A stretch of 64,000 bases of DNA. Source: Roseburia sp. (lineage in GTDB: Bacteria; Bacillota; Clostridia; Lachnospirales; Lachnospiraceae). The notes under the pieces were generated by a model, which searched no databases, was not told the origin of the DNA, and was given only the letters and a program-made list of their open reading frames with translations. The stretch lies in NCBI GenBank assembly GCA_026168605.1, contig JAPFDX010000023.1, positions 1 to 64,000 of the forward strand, written 5' to 3'. Shown one piece after another: positions 1 to 14,887 of this stretch (its first letter is position 1; every line of letters starts with the position of its first letter). The translations under genes and the position numbers were made by a program.

Positions 1-1121
1 AGACCCTGCTCCATAGCTACCGGATGGATCAGCTCGATCGTCATCTCGATGTTATCGCCCGGCATACACATCTCTGTACCTGCTGGTAAGTTACATACAC
101 CAGTTACGTCTGTTGTTCTGAAGTAGAACTGCGGACGGTAGTTGTTGAAGAACGGAGTATGACGACCACCCTCGTCCTTTGTCAGAACGTAAACCTGAGC
201 GGTAAACTTTCTGTGGCAGGTAACGCTGCCCGGTTTTGCAAGAACCTGACCACGAACGATCTGGTCACGGTTGATACCACGAAGAAGTGCACCGATGTTA
301 TCACCAGCCTGAGCCTCGTCTAACATCTTACGGAACATCTCTATACCGGTAACAACGGTCTTCTGTACGTCTTCCTTCACACCAAGGATCTCAAGCTCGT
401 CGCTTAAGTGCAGAGTACCTCTCTCAACACGTCCGGTAGCAACTGTACCACGACCTGTGATTGTGAATACGTCCTCGACTGGCATAAGGAATGGCTTGTC
501 TGTATCGCGCTCCGGATCCGGAATATACTCGTCAACAGTGCTCATTAACTCCATGATCTTGTCGCCCCACTCGCCGTGCGGATCCTCAAGAGCCTTCAGA
601 GCGGAACCCTTAATGATCGGGCATCCCTCGAAACCGTACTCCTCTAACTGCTCTGTGATCTCCATCTCTACGAGCTCAAGCAGCTCCTCGTCGTCAACCA
701 TGTCACACTTGTTCATGAATACAACGATGTAAGGAACGCCTACCTGACGGGAAAGTAAGATGTGCTCTTTTGTCTGAGCCATAACACCGTCAGTTGCAGC
801 TACTACAAGGATAGCGCCGTCCATCTGAGCAGCACCGGTGATCATGTTCTTAACGTAGTCAGCATGTCCCGGGCAGTCAACGTGTGCGTAATGTCTCTTC
901 TCTGTCTCGTACTCAACGTGAGAAGTAGAGATGGTGATACCACGCTCTCTCTCTTCCGGAGCCTTATCGATGTTCTCGAAATCTGTTGCTGTGTTACCTG
1001 CAACTCTCTCGGAAAGAACCTTTGTGATAGCTGCTGTCAAAGTTGTTTTACCATGGTCTACGTGTCCAATGGTACCGATATTACAATGTGGTTTTGTTCT
1101 GTCAAACTTAGCTTTTGCCAT
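1..1121 (-). CDS. tuf: Elongation factor Tu (partial, 3' end outside window)
   Basis: EF-Tu is the GTPase that carries aminoacyl-tRNA to the ribosomal A site in the cytoplasm. About 373 of the usual ~397 residues are visible; the C-terminus lies beyond base 1. The protein starts [19 protein letters not shown], followed by the P-loop GHVDHGKT (residues 19-26). The switch II motif DCPGH and the NKCD guanine-specificity motif also read cleanly, and most of domains 2 and 3 is present. The ATG at 1121 is preceded by AAGGAGG about 6 bases upstream. It is the last visible gene of the rpsL-rpsG-fusA-tuf series but also has its own near-consensus promoter in the fusA-tuf gap. Identity is certain. Confidence 0.98.
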   Translation of the reverse strand, partial: MAKAKFDRTKPHCNIGTIGHVDHGKTTLTAAITKVLSERVAGNTATDFENIDKAPEERERGITISTSHVEYETEKRHYAHVDCPGHADYVKNMITGAAQMDGAILVVAATDGVMAQTKEHILLSRQVGVPYIVVFMNKCDMVDDEELLELVEMEITEQLEEYGFEGCPIIKGSALKALEDPHGEWGDKIMELMSTVDEYIPDPERDTDKPFLMPVEDVFTITGRGTVATGRVERGTLHLSDELEILGVKEDVQKTVVTGIEMFRKMLDEAQAGDNIGALLRGINRDQIVRGQVLAKPGSVTCHRKFTAQVYVLTKDEGGRHTPFFNNYRPQFYFRTTDVTGVCNLPAGTEMCMPGDNIEMTIELIHPVAMEQG

Positions 1122-1191
1122 TTTGAATATCCTCCTTAAATTGATGCCACATGGGCTGTTGTTATTATTTAAAATAACTCGGTTAATTCTG

Positions 1192-1220
1192 ATTATATAA
1201 AATAATCATAGGTTTTTCAA
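1192..1220 (-). promoter_or_regulatory. Sigma-A promoter of tuf
   Basis: On the minus strand TTGAAA (1220-1215) is followed after exactly 17 bases by TATAAT (1197-1192). This lies about 70 bases ahead of the tuf start codon, so tuf can be transcribed independently of the upstream str genes. Confidence 0.75.
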
Positions 1221-1231
1221 GCTATTTCTTG

Positions 1232-1263
1232 CCGGATTTCCTATAATTTCATAGGAAATCCGG
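1232..1263 (-). terminator. Strong hairpin after fusA
   Basis: A perfect 13-bp inverted repeat (CCGGATTTCCTAT / ATAGGAAATCCGG, 6-base loop) lies 30 bases after the fusA stop and just upstream of the tuf promoter. In the fusA direction it is not followed by a T-run; the T-rich tract (TTATTTTTT) is on the plus-strand side. It may be a bidirectional or processing hairpin rather than a simple terminator of fusA. Confidence 0.5.
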
Positions 1264-1292
1264 TTATTTTTTCAGAAATCTGTACGAAAAGA

Positions 1293-3410
1293 TTATTTTG
1301 CCTTGTCAGCAAGAACCTTCTCCTGTACATTCTTCGGTACCTGCTCATATTTCTCAAAGAACATTGAGTAGTTACCACGTCCCTGTGTTCTGGAACGCAA
1401 GTCGGTAGAATAACCGAACATCTCTGCAAGCGGAACGAATGCGCGTACAATCTTACCGCCGCCGAGATCATCCATACCCTCGATACGTCCACGACGGGAG
1501 TTGATGTCACCGATTACATCGCCCATGTATTCCTCAGGCATTGTAACCTCGACTTTCATGATCGGCTCAAGCAGCACGGCACCTGCCTTGTGCATAGCCT
1601 CCTTGAAACACATGGATCCTGCGATGTGGAATGCCATCTCGGAGGAGTCGACCTCATGGTAAGAACCATCGTATACATTGGCGTGTACGCCAAGTACCGG
1701 GAAACCACCAAGAATACCAGCCTGCGCTGCTTCCTCGATACCTTCTCCGACTGCCGGGATATATTCCTTCGGAATCGCACCGCCGACAACGGTAGACTCA
1801 AACTTGAATGTCTCCTCTGCGTTTGGATCCATCGGCTCAAACTTAACCTTACAGTGTCCGTACTGTCCACGTCCACCGGACTGCTTTGCGTACTTGTACT
1901 CAACGTCAACCGGCTTTGTGAATGTCTCCTTGTAAGCAACCTGCGGCGCACCAACGTTTGCCTCAACCTTGAACTCACGGAGCAGACGGTCTACGATGAT
2001 TTCCAGATGGAGCTCACCCATACCTGCGATGATCGTCTGACCAGTCTCCTGATCGGTATGTGCACGGAATGTCGGATCCTCCTCTGCAAGTTTTGCAAGA
2101 GCCTCACCCATCTTGCCCTGTCCAGCCTTTGTCTTCGGCTCGATCGCAAGCTCGATAACCGGCTCAGGGAATTCCATGGACTCTAAGATTACCGGATGCT
2201 GCTCATCACAGATGGTATCACCGGTTGCTGTGAACTTGAATCCGACTGCTGCTGCGATATCGCCGGCATAAACCTTGTCCAGCTCGGCTCTCTTATTCGC
2301 GTGCATCTGAAGGATACGTCCTACACGCTCCTTCTTGTCTTTTGTTGCATTCAGTACATAGGAACCGGAGTTCATTGTACCAGAGTAAACTCTGAAGAAT
2401 GCCAGCTTACCAACAAACGGGTCAGCCATGATCTTGAATGCCAGAGCGGAGAACGGCTCTTCATCAGAAGAATGTCTCTCCACTTCATTGCCTTCCAGAT
2501 CCGTACCCTTGATCGCAGGTACGTCTACCGGAGACGGCATATACTCGATGATCGCATCGAGAAGCTTCTGCACACCCTTATTTCTGTAAGCGGTACCACA
2601 GCATACCGGGATTGCACGGCACTCGCAGGTAGCTGTTCTCAATGCTTTCTTCATTTCCTCAACAGATGGTTCCTCACCCTCAAGGTACATCATCATCAGA
2701 TCGTCATCCAGCTCGCAGACCTTCTCTACCAGCTCGCTGCGGTAAAGTTCTGCCTCCTCTGCCATATCGCCAAGATCATCGGTAACGGTGATGTCATCAC
2801 CCTTATCGTCGTTGTAGATATACGCTTTCATCTCAAAGAGATCGATGATTCCCTTGAACTCATCCTCCTTGCCGATCGGCAACTGGATGATGATCGCATT
2901 TTTCCCTAAACGGGTACGGATCTGGTCTACACATCCGTAGAAGTTTGCACCTAAAATATCCATCTTATTGACAAATGCCATTCTAGGTACGTTGTAGGTG
3001 TCAGCCTGACGCCATACGTTCTCAGACTGAGGCTCTACACCACCCTTTGCACAGAAGACGCCGACAGCGCCGTCGAGCACGCGGAGTGAACGCTCTACCT
3101 CAACCGTGAAGTCAACGTGTCCCGGAGTATCAATGATATTGATACGGTGCTCCAACGCACCCTCCTTTGGCTTTGTAAACTCCTGCAAAGTCCAGTGACA
3201 GGTCGTAGCGGCTGATGTGATTGTGATACCTCTTTCCTGCTCCTGCTCCATCCAGTCCATGGTCGCAGTACCCTCATGAGTATCACCGATTTTGTAATTA
3301 ACACCGGTATAGTAAAGAATACGCTCTGTCGTCGTGGTCTTACCCGCATCGATGTGAGCCATAATACCAATGTTTCTGGTTCTCTCTAATGGATATTCTC
3401 TTCCAGCCAA
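1293..3410 (-). CDS. fusA: Elongation factor G
   Basis: EF-G is the translocase GTPase that moves tRNA-mRNA through the ribosome and also acts in ribosome recycling. The 705-residue length is normal. The G domain has AHIDAGKT (residues 18-25), DTPGHVDF (near 95) and NKMD (near 145), followed by the other EF-G domains and a C-terminus that reads [19 protein letters not shown]. The start codon is TTG, preceded by GGGAGGAAATACC. No ATG gives a sensible start, and the N-terminus [19 protein letters not shown] is typical. It lies 17 bases after rpsG in the str operon. Confidence 0.98.
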   Translation of the reverse strand: MAGREYPLERTRNIGIMAHIDAGKTTTTERILYYTGVNYKIGDTHEGTATMDWMEQEQERGITITSAATTCHWTLQEFTKPKEGALEHRINIIDTPGHVDFTVEVERSLRVLDGAVGVFCAKGGVEPQSENVWRQADTYNVPRMAFVNKMDILGANFYGCVDQIRTRLGKNAIIIQLPIGKEDEFKGIIDLFEMKAYIYNDDKGDDITVTDDLGDMAEEAELYRSELVEKVCELDDDLMMMYLEGEEPSVEEMKKALRTATCECRAIPVCCGTAYRNKGVQKLLDAIIEYMPSPVDVPAIKGTDLEGNEVERHSSDEEPFSALAFKIMADPFVGKLAFFRVYSGTMNSGSYVLNATKDKKERVGRILQMHANKRAELDKVYAGDIAAAVGFKFTATGDTICDEQHPVILESMEFPEPVIELAIEPKTKAGQGKMGEALAKLAEEDPTFRAHTDQETGQTIIAGMGELHLEIIVDRLLREFKVEANVGAPQVAYKETFTKPVDVEYKYAKQSGGRGQYGHCKVKFEPMDPNAEETFKFESTVVGGAIPKEYIPAVGEGIEEAAQAGILGGFPVLGVHANVYDGSYHEVDSSEMAFHIAGSMCFKEAMHKAGAVLLEPIMKVEVTMPEEYMGDVIGDINSRRGRIEGMDDLGGGKIVRAFVPLAEMFGYSTDLRSRTQGRGNYSMFFEKYEQVPKNVQEKVLADKAK

Positions 3411-3427
3411 GGTATTTCCTCCCTAAA

Positions 3428-3922
<495 letters not shown>

Positions 3923-3929
3923 TTACTAT

Positions 3930-3961
3930 ACAGACGTGTCTGTACGCAGACACCTGTCTGC
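3930..3961 (-). promoter_or_regulatory. Twin hairpins in rpsG leader
   Basis: Just upstream of the rpsG ribosome site are two adjacent perfect palindromic stems: GCAGACA-CC-TGTCTGC (3946-3961) and ACAGACGTGTCTGT (3930-3943). Their arms share the AGAC/GTCT core, so they could form alternative pairings. Position and symmetry suggest a translational control element, possibly for S7 feedback. The remainder of the 3899-4149 spacer shows no gene. Confidence 0.4.
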
Positions 3962-4149
3962 ATTGCCCGGCTCCACACTCCGAACCGGCGGACTTCATTT
4001 CGATTAATTCAACGGTACTCACATAGTGTTCGCGCGGAAATATATCTCATTGTGAAACAATCCCAACACTAACCTCTAGTTTATGCGGTCTGATAAAAAA
4101 ATACACAGACACACAGATATGTGATACTATTGGTTGCTAAATCACTCCA

Positions 4150-4569
4150 TTATTTAGCTGCTTTTGGTCTCTTAGCGCCGTACTTGGAACGAGCCTGCTT
4201 TCTGTTAGCGACACCTGCTGTATCAAGAGTACCACGGATAATGTGATATCTTGTACCTGGTAAGTCCCTAACACGACCACCACGGATCAGAACAACGCTG
4301 TGCTCCTGTAAGTTGTGTCCCTCTCCCGGAATGTAGCTTGTTACCTCGATTCCGTTGGAAAGACGTACTCTGGCGATCTTTCTAAGAGCTGAGTTAGGTT
4401 TTTTAGGAGTTGCTGTCTTAACAGCGGTACATACACCTCTCTTCTGCGGAGAAGAAGTATTGGTTGCTTTCTTCTGTAAAGAGTTGTAACCCTTCTGAAG
4501 TGCCGGTGCAGTAGACTTCTTAACAGATGTCTGACGTCCTTTTCTTACTAACTGGTTAAATGTTGGCAT
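4150..4569 (-). CDS. rpsL: 30S ribosomal protein S12
   Basis: S12 sits at the decoding centre of the 30S subunit and is the classical streptomycin-resistance protein. The 139-residue product starts [12 protein letters not shown] and contains the conserved loops [11 protein letters not shown] and [14 protein letters not shown]. In these, the lysines at positions equivalent to E. coli 42 and 87 are wild type as far as can be read (KKPNS) or replaced by arginine (GGRVRD). The start is the ATG at 4569, 7 bases after AGGAGGTG. An in-frame GTG three codons upstream is part of that ribosome site. It is the first gene of the str cluster, read from a perfect consensus promoter at 4631-4659. Confidence 0.97.
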   Translation of the reverse strand: MPTFNQLVRKGRQTSVKKSTAPALQKGYNSLQKKATNTSSPQKRGVCTAVKTATPKKPNSALRKIARVRLSNGIEVTSYIPGEGHNLQEHSVVLIRGGRVRDLPGTRYHIIRGTLDTAGVANRKQARSKYGAKRPKAAK

Positions 4570-4630
4570 TATTTTCACCTCCTGTAATTAAAATGAATAC
4601 GTAAACGCGCGCTCTTATGCACGCTAAATC

Positions 4631-4659
4631 ATTATATAAAGGCAGCCCCCGGATGTCAA
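4631..4659 (-). promoter_or_regulatory. Perfect consensus sigma-A promoter of the str operon
   Basis: On the minus strand TTGACA (4659-4654), a 17-base spacer (4653-4637) and TATAAT (4636-4631) form an exact consensus promoter about 60 bases ahead of rpsL. The -35 element and spacer lie inside the hairpin that follows rpoC, so terminator and promoter overlap physically. Confidence 0.88.
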
Positions 4660-4681
4660 GTGTTTTCTTGCATCCGGGGGC
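4645..4681 (-). terminator. Hairpin terminator after rpoC
   Basis: An 11-bp GC-rich stem (GCCCCCGGATG / CATCCGGGGGC) is extended inward by CAAG/CTTG. It is centred about 50 bases past the rpoC stop. The rpoC-side tail reads TTTATATAAT, so the T-run is modest. It separates the rpoBC and str transcription units. Confidence 0.65.
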
Positions 4682-4712
4682 AGTTTTTACTGCGCAGGCT
4701 GTCTTTTTTCAT

Positions 4713-8396
<3,684 letters not shown>

Positions 8397-8437
8397 TATG
8401 ACACTCCCTTCTAATGCTCCGCCTGCGGCGGCACTGT

Positions 8438-11400
8438 TTATTCTTCGTCAAGAACATCCTCTGCATCATCGTAGAAATCGGCATCGTCCTCCTCTGCCTC
8501 CTCCTCAATATCGACCAGCTCCTCGTTCTCTGTATCAAACTCTTTCTGGGAGAATCCCATCTTCGCGAAGGATTCACTGTCCTCGAAAGCAAAATCCTTA
8601 TCACCGGAAATGATAGAGTTGAGATCCGTGTTGCCGTACTCGCTGGTCTCTATCAACTCTACTTCATTTCTGTCCTCGTCTAACACCTTAACGTCCAGAC
8701 CGAGTGACTGAAGCTCTTTTAAGAGCACCTTAAAGGACTCCGGAATACCCGGCTCAGGGATATTGTCTCCCTTGATGATCGCCTCGTAGGTCTTGACACG
8801 TCCGACCACGTCATCGGACTTCACTGTCAGGATCTCCTGCAGGGTATAGGATGCACCATATGCTTCCAGCGCCCATACCTCCATCTCTCCGAAACGCTGT
8901 CCGCCGAACTGCGCTTTACCGCCGAGCGGCTGCTGTGTTACCAGAGAGTACGGTCCGGTAGAACGCGCATGGATCTTATCGTCTACCAGGTGGTGCAGTT
9001 TCAGGTAGTGCATATGTCCGATGGTTACCGGTGAATCAAACGGCTCTCCGGTACGTCCGTCGCGGAGCTGCACCTTTCCGTCACGGGAGATCGGTACGCC
9101 CTTCCAAAGCGCTCTGTGCGCACGGTTATCATATAAGTATTTCAACACATCCTCGCTCAGTGTGTCTTTATATTTTGCCTCAAACTCTTCCCACTCGAAG
9201 TTTACATAGTCATTTGCAAGCTCCAGGGTATCCTGGATATCGATCTCCTTCGCGCCGTCAAACACCGGGGTCTCAATATTGAATCCAAGCGCTTTGGCAG
9301 CAAGGCTTAAGTGGATCTCAAGCACCTGACCGATGTTCATTCGGGAAGGTACGCCCAACGGGTTTAACACGATGTCAAGCGGGCGTCCGTTCGGCAGGAA
9401 CGGCATATCCTCCACCGGGAGCACGCGGGAAACAACACCCTTGTTACCGTGACGGCCTGCCATCTTATCGCCGACGGAGATCTTTCTCTTCTGGGCAATG
9501 TAGATGCGCACCGCCTGGTTTACGCCCGGAGACAGCTCGTCGCCGTTCTCTCTCGTAAACACCTTGGCGTCCACAACGATACCGTACTCGCCATGCGGCA
9601 CCTTCAGGGAGGTATCGCGCACCTCTCTCGCCTTTTCACCAAAGATCGCGCGCAACAGTCTCTCCTCTGCGGTCAGCTCTGTCTCTCCCTTCGGGGTAAC
9701 CTTGCCGACCAGAATATCTCCGGCTCTCACCTCCGCACCGATGCGGATGATTCCGCGCTCGTCGAGATCCTTAAGCGCATCGTCGCCGACACCCGGAACG
9801 TCTCTTGTGATCTCTTCCGGTCCCAGCTTCGTGTCGCGCGCCTCCGCCTCGTATTCCTCAATATGGATGGATGTATACACATCATCCTGTACCAGTCTCT
9901 CACTCAAAAGGACAGCATCCTCGTAGTTGTAGCCTTCCCATGTCATAAATCCGATCAGCGGATTCTTTCCGAGGGCAAGCTCACCGTTCTGGGTGGACGG
10001 ACCATCCGCGATCACCTCGCCCGCTTCCACGCGGTCGCCCTTAAACACGATCGGTCTCTGATTGTAGCAGTTGGACTGGTTACTTCTGGAGAACTTCGTC
10101 AGCTTGTAGACGTCTCTTGTTCCCTCGTCGTTCTTGATCACGATCTTGTTGGACTCAGAGCTCTCCACAACTCCTGATTTCTTCGCAACCACACAGACAC
10201 CGGAGTCTACCGCAGCCTTGGTCTCCATACCGGTACCAACAACCGGAGCATCTGTCGTCAGAAGCGGCACCGCCTGACGCTGCATATTGGAACCCATCAG
10301 CGCACGGTTCGCATCATCGTTCTGCAGGAACGGGATCAGCGCCGTAGCGACGGAGAATACCATCTTCGGGGATACGTCCATGTAATCAAACATGGTCTTC
10401 TCATACTCCTGCGTCTCATCCAGATAACGACCGGACACAGAATTACGGATAAAATGACCTTCCTCATCCAATGCCTCATTCGCCTGCGCCACATGATAAT
10501 TGTCCTCCTCATCCGCCGTCATATAGACAACTTCGTCGGTGACACGCGGATTCTTAGGGTCAGTCTTATCAATCTTGCGGTACGGCGCCTCGATAAATCC
10601 GTACTCGTTGATCCTCGCATAGCTTGCAAGAGAGTTGATCAGACCGATGTTCGGTCCCTCGGGCGTCTCGATCGGACACATTCTTCCGTAGTGGGAATAG
10701 TGTACGTCTCGCACCTCAAAGCCTGCACGGTCTCTGGAAAGACCTCCCGGTCCCAGCGCAGACAGACGTCTCTTGTGGGTCAGCTCACCCAGCGGGTTGT
10801 TCTGATCCATAAACTGCGAAAGCTGGGAAGAACCGAAAAACTCCTTCACCGCAGCCGTCACCGGCTTGATATTGATCAGGCTCTGCGGAGAGATTCCGTC
10901 CAGATCCAGCGTCGTCATACGCTCGCGCACCACGCGCTCCAGTCTGGAAAGACCGATTCTGTACTGGTTCTGCAACAGCTCGCCGACTGCACGGATACGT
11001 CTGTTGCCCAGATGATCGATGTCATCGTCATGCCCGATCGCATACTCCAAATGCATATTATAGTTAATAGAAGCAAAAATATCGTCCTTTGTAATGTGCT
11101 TCGGAACCAGATCATGCACATTTTTGCGGATCGCTTCCTTTAAGTCTTCCACATCGGTATACTGCTCCAGCAACTGTGCCAGCACCGGATAATACACGAG
11201 TTCCGTGATACCAAGCTCCTTCGGATTACAGTCTACATAATGCCTTAAATCTACCATCATAGAGGACAGAACCTTAACATTTCTGGTCTCGCCCTGAATC
11301 CATACAAAAGGAACTGCCGCATTCTGGATGTCGTCTGCAAGGGAACGGGTCACCTCTGTGCCCGCCTCCGCGATGATCTCCCCCGTATTCACATCAACGA

Positions 11401-12292
11401 CATCCTCCGCAAGAACATGTCCGTTGATACGGTTCTTAAGCGCCAGCTTTTTATTGAATTTATAGCGTCCGACCTTTGCCAGATCATATCTTCTCGGATC
11501 AAAAAACATCGCATTGATCAGGCTCTCCGCACTCTCAACAGTCAGCGGCTCGCCCGGTCTGATCTTCTTATATAATTCAAGAAGTCCCTCTTCGTAATTG
11601 GTCGCAACGTCCTTGCCAAAGCTTGCAAGGATCTTCGGCTCCTCGCCGAACATATCGACGATCTCCTGGTTGCTTCCGACGCCGAGCGCACGGATCAGCA
11701 CAGTGATCGGCACCTTTCTGGTTCTGTCTACACGAACATAAAACACGTCATTGGAGTCTGTCTCATACTCTAACCATGCGCCACGGTTAGGGATCACAGT
11801 ACAGGAATACAATGTCTTACCCACTTTATCATGGGCAATTCCGTAATAGATACCCGGAGAACGCACCAACTGGCTTACGATCACTCGCTCCGCACCGTTG
11901 ATCACGAACGTGCCCGTCTCTGTCATCAGAGGAAGGTCACCCATGAATATCTCATGCTCGTTAATCTCATCAGTCTCTTTGTTGTGAAGTCTGACCTTGA
12001 CCTTCAAAGGAGCTGCGTATGTGGCATCTCTCTCTTTGCACTCCGGAATCGTGTACTTCACATCGTCTTCACACAATGTAAAATCAACAAATTCCAGACT
12101 CAGATGACCGCTGTAATCCGCGATCGGAGAGATATCATCGAAAACTTCTTTTAAGCCCTCTTTCAGGAACCACTGATAGGAGTCTTTCTGGACCTCTATC
12201 AGATTCGGCATCTCTAATACCTCTTTCTGTCTTGAGTAACTCATACGCATGCCTTTTCCAGCTTTCACCGGACGTATTCTGTTTTTCTCCAT
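8438..12292 (-). CDS. rpoB: RNA polymerase subunit beta
   Basis: This is the second-largest RNA polymerase subunit, 1284 residues, forming one jaw of the active-site cleft. The rifampicin region reads [31 protein letters not shown]. The residues usually altered in resistance (Q, D, H, R, S/A) are in the sensitive configuration, with alanine rather than serine in RRLSALG, which is normal in these bacteria. The C-terminal [21 protein letters not shown] block and an acidic tail are present. ATG at 12292 follows GAGAGGTG. Unlike the usual order, rplJ-rplL do not precede it; the upstream neighbour is a two-component system. Confidence 0.98.
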   Translation of the reverse strand: MEKNRIRPVKAGKGMRMSYSRQKEVLEMPNLIEVQKDSYQWFLKEGLKEVFDDISPIADYSGHLSLEFVDFTLCEDDVKYTIPECKERDATYAAPLKVKVRLHNKETDEINEHEIFMGDLPLMTETGTFVINGAERVIVSQLVRSPGIYYGIAHDKVGKTLYSCTVIPNRGAWLEYETDSNDVFYVRVDRTRKVPITVLIRALGVGSNQEIVDMFGEEPKILASFGKDVATNYEEGLLELYKKIRPGEPLTVESAESLINAMFFDPRRYDLAKVGRYKFNKKLALKNRINGHVLAEDVVDVNTGEIIAEAGTEVTRSLADDIQNAAVPFVWIQGETRNVKVLSSMMVDLRHYVDCNPKELGITELVYYPVLAQLLEQYTDVEDLKEAIRKNVHDLVPKHITKDDIFASINYNMHLEYAIGHDDDIDHLGNRRIRAVGELLQNQYRIGLSRLERVVRERMTTLDLDGISPQSLINIKPVTAAVKEFFGSSQLSQFMDQNNPLGELTHKRRLSALGPGGLSRDRAGFEVRDVHYSHYGRMCPIETPEGPNIGLINSLASYARINEYGFIEAPYRKIDKTDPKNPRVTDEVVYMTADEEDNYHVAQANEALDEEGHFIRNSVSGRYLDETQEYEKTMFDYMDVSPKMVFSVATALIPFLQNDDANRALMGSNMQRQAVPLLTTDAPVVGTGMETKAAVDSGVCVVAKKSGVVESSESNKIVIKNDEGTRDVYKLTKFSRSNQSNCYNQRPIVFKGDRVEAGEVIADGPSTQNGELALGKNPLIGFMTWEGYNYEDAVLLSERLVQDDVYTSIHIEEYEAEARDTKLGPEEITRDVPGVGDDALKDLDERGIIRIGAEVRAGDILVGKVTPKGETELTAEERLLRAIFGEKAREVRDTSLKVPHGEYGIVVDAKVFTRENGDELSPGVNQAVRIYIAQKRKISVGDKMAGRHGNKGVVSRVLPVEDMPFLPNGRPLDIVLNPLGVPSRMNIGQVLEIHLSLAAKALGFNIETPVFDGAKEIDIQDTLELANDYVNFEWEEFEAKYKDTLSEDVLKYLYDNRAHRALWKGVPISRDGKVQLRDGRTGEPFDSPVTIGHMHYLKLHHLVDDKIHARSTGPYSLVTQQPLGGKAQFGGQRFGEMEVWALEAYGASYTLQEILTVKSDDVVGRVKTYEAIIKGDNIPEPGIPESFKVLLKELQSLGLDVKVLDEDRNEVELIETSEYGNTDLNSIISGDKDFAFEDSESFAKMGFSQKEFDTENEELVDIEEEAEEDDADFYDDAEDVLDEE

Positions 12293-12461
12293 TGACGTTT
12301 CACCTCTCGTTTTTATTAAAATAAGAATAATAAAAAATTGTAGCTTTCATCATTCCCCGCCCAAATCCCCTAAAACCACAAGATAAAGTATTAAGAGATT
12401 GCAGCGTACACTAGGAAAAAAGGGCGCAATAAGCCTAAAGTTCCACAATAGTGCAACTTAT

Positions 12462-12491
12462 ATGTTAGCACAAGTGTCAAGTGCACGTCAA
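12462..12491 (-). promoter_or_regulatory. Candidate rpoBC promoter
   Basis: On the minus strand TTGACG (12491-12486), an 18-base spacer and TAACAT (12467-12462) form a plausible but imperfect promoter, with an additional TTGACA nearby at 12480-12475. It would give a leader of about 165 bases before rpoB in which no ribosomal protein gene is present. The choice of hexamers is uncertain. Confidence 0.35.
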
Positions 12492-12503
12492 GGAGTTTTC
12501 TCC

Positions 12504-12544
12504 GAAAAAAATGAACATTCCCATCGGACGGCGGAAATGTTCAT
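12504..12544 (-). terminator. Rho-independent terminator of the response regulator gene
   Basis: The stem ATGAACATT / AATGTTCAT, extended by GC pairs, is followed on the minus strand by seven T residues. It lies 18 bases past the stop of the regulator gene. Confidence 0.85.
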
Positions 12545-12561
12545 TTTCTCTGTATCTTTTC

Positions 12562-13251
12562 CTATAATTTAAAGCGGTAACCCACGCCCCAGATCGTCTC
12601 GATATACTGCGGCTTGTTCGTGTTCATCTCAATCTTCTCGCGGATCTTCTTGATATGAACAGTCACAGTCGCGATGTCCCCGATCGATTCCATATCCCAG
12701 ATCTCACGGAACAGCTCCTCCTTCGTAAACACATGGTTCGGGTTCTCGGCAAGAAACGTCAGCAGATCAAACTCTTTCGTCGTAAACTGCTTCTCCTCGC
12801 CATTGACCCAGACGCGTCTTGCCGTCTTGTCAATGCGGATGCCGCGGATCTCGATCACATCATTCTCCGGCGAATTGCTTCCGATCAGGCGCTCATACCG
12901 CGCCAGATGCGCCTTGACACGGGCAACCAGCTCGCTCGGCGAAAACGGCTTCGTGATGTAGTCGTCCGCGCCAAGTCCCAGTCCGCGGATCTTATCAATG
13001 TCGTCCTTTTTCGCGGAGACCATCAGGATCGGCGTATTTTTTTCCGCCCTGATCTGGCGGCAGATCTCAAACCCGTCCACCCCCGGGAGCATCAGATCCA
13101 GAATAAACATATCAAAGTCCTCGGAAAGCGCACGCTTCAACCCGACCAGTCCGTCATTTTCCGTATCCACATCAAAACCGCTCAGCTCCAGATAATCCCG
13201 CTCCAGATCGGCGATCGCCACCTCATCCTCAATAATCAACACTTTACTCAT
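12562..13251 (-). CDS. OmpR/PhoB-family response regulator
   Basis: A 229-residue DNA-binding response regulator. The receiver domain (1-120) has the acidic pair EDE near residue 8, the phosphoacceptor Asp in MFILDLMLPG (near 53), the Ser/Lys switch residues (MVSAKK, ITKPF) and a C-terminal winged-helix domain ending IWGVGYRFKL. The chosen start, ATG at 13251 (MSKVLIIEDE), follows AGGAGGTG. The frame is open further upstream inside the kinase gene, but that part is not homologous sequence. It overlaps the sensor kinase stop by 8 bases, so it is translationally coupled as the second gene of the pair. Its target genes are unknown. Confidence 0.92.
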   Translation of the reverse strand: MSKVLIIEDEVAIADLERDYLELSGFDVDTENDGLVGLKRALSEDFDMFILDLMLPGVDGFEICRQIRAEKNTPILMVSAKKDDIDKIRGLGLGADDYITKPFSPSELVARVKAHLARYERLIGSNSPENDVIEIRGIRIDKTARRVWVNGEEKQFTTKEFDLLTFLAENPNHVFTKEELFREIWDMESIGDIATVTVHIKKIREKIEMNTNKPQYIETIWGVGYRFKL

Positions 13252-14731
13252 TTGGCACCTCCTGATATTTTCGTATGACAAAATACATGACTGTTCCCAT
13301 GTCCTCTTTGCTGGTCGCCCAGATCTTGCCGCCGTGATCCTCAATGATCTTCTTCACGATCGACAGTCCGATACCGCTCCCTCCGGTCGCGGAATTGCGC
13401 GACGCATCCGCGCGGTAGAACCGGTCAAAAATGTACGGCAGATCACGCGACGCGATGCCGCGCCCGTTGTCCTCGATCTCCACCTGGATAAAATCGCCGA
13501 CATCCTTGATCCGGATATTGATCAGCCCCTTCGGTTTGTCCAGATACTTGACGGAATTGCCGACAATATTGTTCACCACCCGCTTCAACTGCTCCGGGTC
13601 CGCGATGATCTGCACCTTCTCGTCCGCATAGTTAAAATACGCAAGCCCGATATTTTTCTCCTCAAGGTCAAGACTCAGCTCCTCCACACAGTCACCGAAA
13701 TATGCCGACACATTCAGTTTCGCAAAATTATACGGGATGCGGTTCGTGTCGATCTTCGAGTACAGCGTCAGTTCATTTAAAAGCGTGTCCATCTCGTTCG
13801 CCTTGTTGTAAATCGTGCGGATATACCGGTCCCGCTTCTCCTGCGTATCTGCAACGCCGTCGATCAGCCCCTCCGCATAGCCCTTGACCGCAGTGATCGG
13901 CGTTTTCAGATCGTGTGCGATATTGCTGATCAGCGCCCGGTTCTCCTTCTCGCTCGCAAGTTTCTCCTCCGCATTGTCCTTCAGCCTCTGGCGCATCTCC
14001 TCGAAATTCTTACAGAGTTCTCCGATCTCATCGTTGCTCTCCGCCTCCACGGTAAAGTCAAGATTACCATCCTTGATGTTCTGCGCCGCCACCTGAAGGC
14101 GCTTGATCGGATTGATCAGGCTCGTATAAATCCAGATCGTCAGCATACACGCCGTCAGCACAAGGATCATAACGATCGAGATAATGATGTCCGCCAGCAG
14201 CGTCTTCACCTCCGGGACAGTCTCCTCGATCAGAGTGACGATAAACGCGCTGCCCTCCGTGCTGTCGGGATATTTGAAATCAATCTGCTTCACCAGCGCC
14301 TGCTGCTCGCCGTCAATATACATCCCGCTGTCGACGCTGCCGTCCGCTTCCCCGTATCCCGGAAGCTCCAGCAGAAGCGAGGACGCCGTATCCTCACCGA
14401 TGTAAGTCAGCATATCCGCCCGGCGCACAACGAGATAGGAGCTCTTCTCCTCCAGAATACTGTTGAGGTGCTCCAGATAGGACTGGTTCTCCATCTGCTC
14501 CGGATGCTCCCGTACCGTCTCCGAAATCTCCGTGTACGCCTCCTTCGCAAAGCTGCTGAACAACTGCATGGGATTGGAAAAATAACTGTAATCGGTATCC
14601 TCCACCCCGTAAGTCTGCTCGATCGCCCGGATCTGGATCTGCTGAAAGCTGAAGATCACGACCAGAGCCAGTAAAATCGGAACAAATATGATAATACAGA
14701 AAGAAATAATGATCTTATTCCGAAACTTCAT
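13244..14731 (-). CDS. Sensor histidine kinase (HAMP, membrane-bound)
   Basis: A 495-residue membrane kinase partner of the adjacent OmpR-type regulator. Transmembrane helix 1 spans about residues 7-27, then an extracytoplasmic sensor region of ~150 residues, then helix 2 near 180-205 and a HAMP linker (INPIKRLQVAAQNIKDGNL). The phosphoacceptor box is SNIAHDLKTPITAVKGYAEG, and the ATPase domain has the N box (NIVGNSVKYLD), G1 (DNGRGI) and G2 (GIGLSIVKKI). Start ATG follows GAGAGAGGGA. The sensor region is not recognised, so the signal is unknown. The long extracellular part suggests envelope sensing (inference). Confidence 0.92.
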   Translation of the reverse strand: MKFRNKIIISFCIIIFVPILLALVVIFSFQQIQIRAIEQTYGVEDTDYSYFSNPMQLFSSFAKEAYTEISETVREHPEQMENQSYLEHLNSILEEKSSYLVVRRADMLTYIGEDTASSLLLELPGYGEADGSVDSGMYIDGEQQALVKQIDFKYPDSTEGSAFIVTLIEETVPEVKTLLADIIISIVMILVLTACMLTIWIYTSLINPIKRLQVAAQNIKDGNLDFTVEAESNDEIGELCKNFEEMRQRLKDNAEEKLASEKENRALISNIAHDLKTPITAVKGYAEGLIDGVADTQEKRDRYIRTIYNKANEMDTLLNELTLYSKIDTNRIPYNFAKLNVSAYFGDCVEELSLDLEEKNIGLAYFNYADEKVQIIADPEQLKRVVNNIVGNSVKYLDKPKGLINIRIKDVGDFIQVEIEDNGRGIASRDLPYIFDRFYRADASRNSATGGSGIGLSIVKKIIEDHGGKIWATSKEDMGTVMYFVIRKYQEVPNE

Positions 14732-14780
14732 GCTTATTTCCCTCTCTCAAATAATTTAGAACAACCGCTTACTTTACATA

Positions 14781-14813
14781 AAAACGGATCATAGGAATTC
14801 TATCCTATGATCC
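14781..14813 (-). terminator. Terminator of metK
   Basis: A perfect 11-bp stem GGATCATAGGA / TCCTATGATCC (14786-14813) is followed on the minus strand by GTTTTT. It lies about 75 bases after the metK stop and upstream of the kinase gene. Confidence 0.75.
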
Positions 14814-14822
14814 ATTATAACA
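14814..14822 (-). promoter_or_regulatory. Extended -10 promoter candidate for the two-component genes
   Basis: The minus strand reads TGT-TATAAT, an extended -10 element, 83 bases upstream of the kinase start. No good -35 is seen 17 bases further up. It directly abuts the metK terminator stem, so the transcript would begin within that palindrome. Confidence 0.45.
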
Positions 14823-14887
14823 CGAAAAATTCGGAATCCTATTTATTTTGTGTAAATTTGTCTAAACTTTTCATAAACCATATTTTT

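Noticed and set aside
2196-2909. 237-codon open frame on the plus strand inside fusA
   Set aside because: It is antisense to the fully conserved EF-G gene, with no ribosome site and no recognisable domain; open because of codon bias.
13913-14674. 253-codon open frame antisense to the sensor kinase
   Set aside because: Same reason: an antisense shadow of a gene with clear HAMP and kinase motifs.
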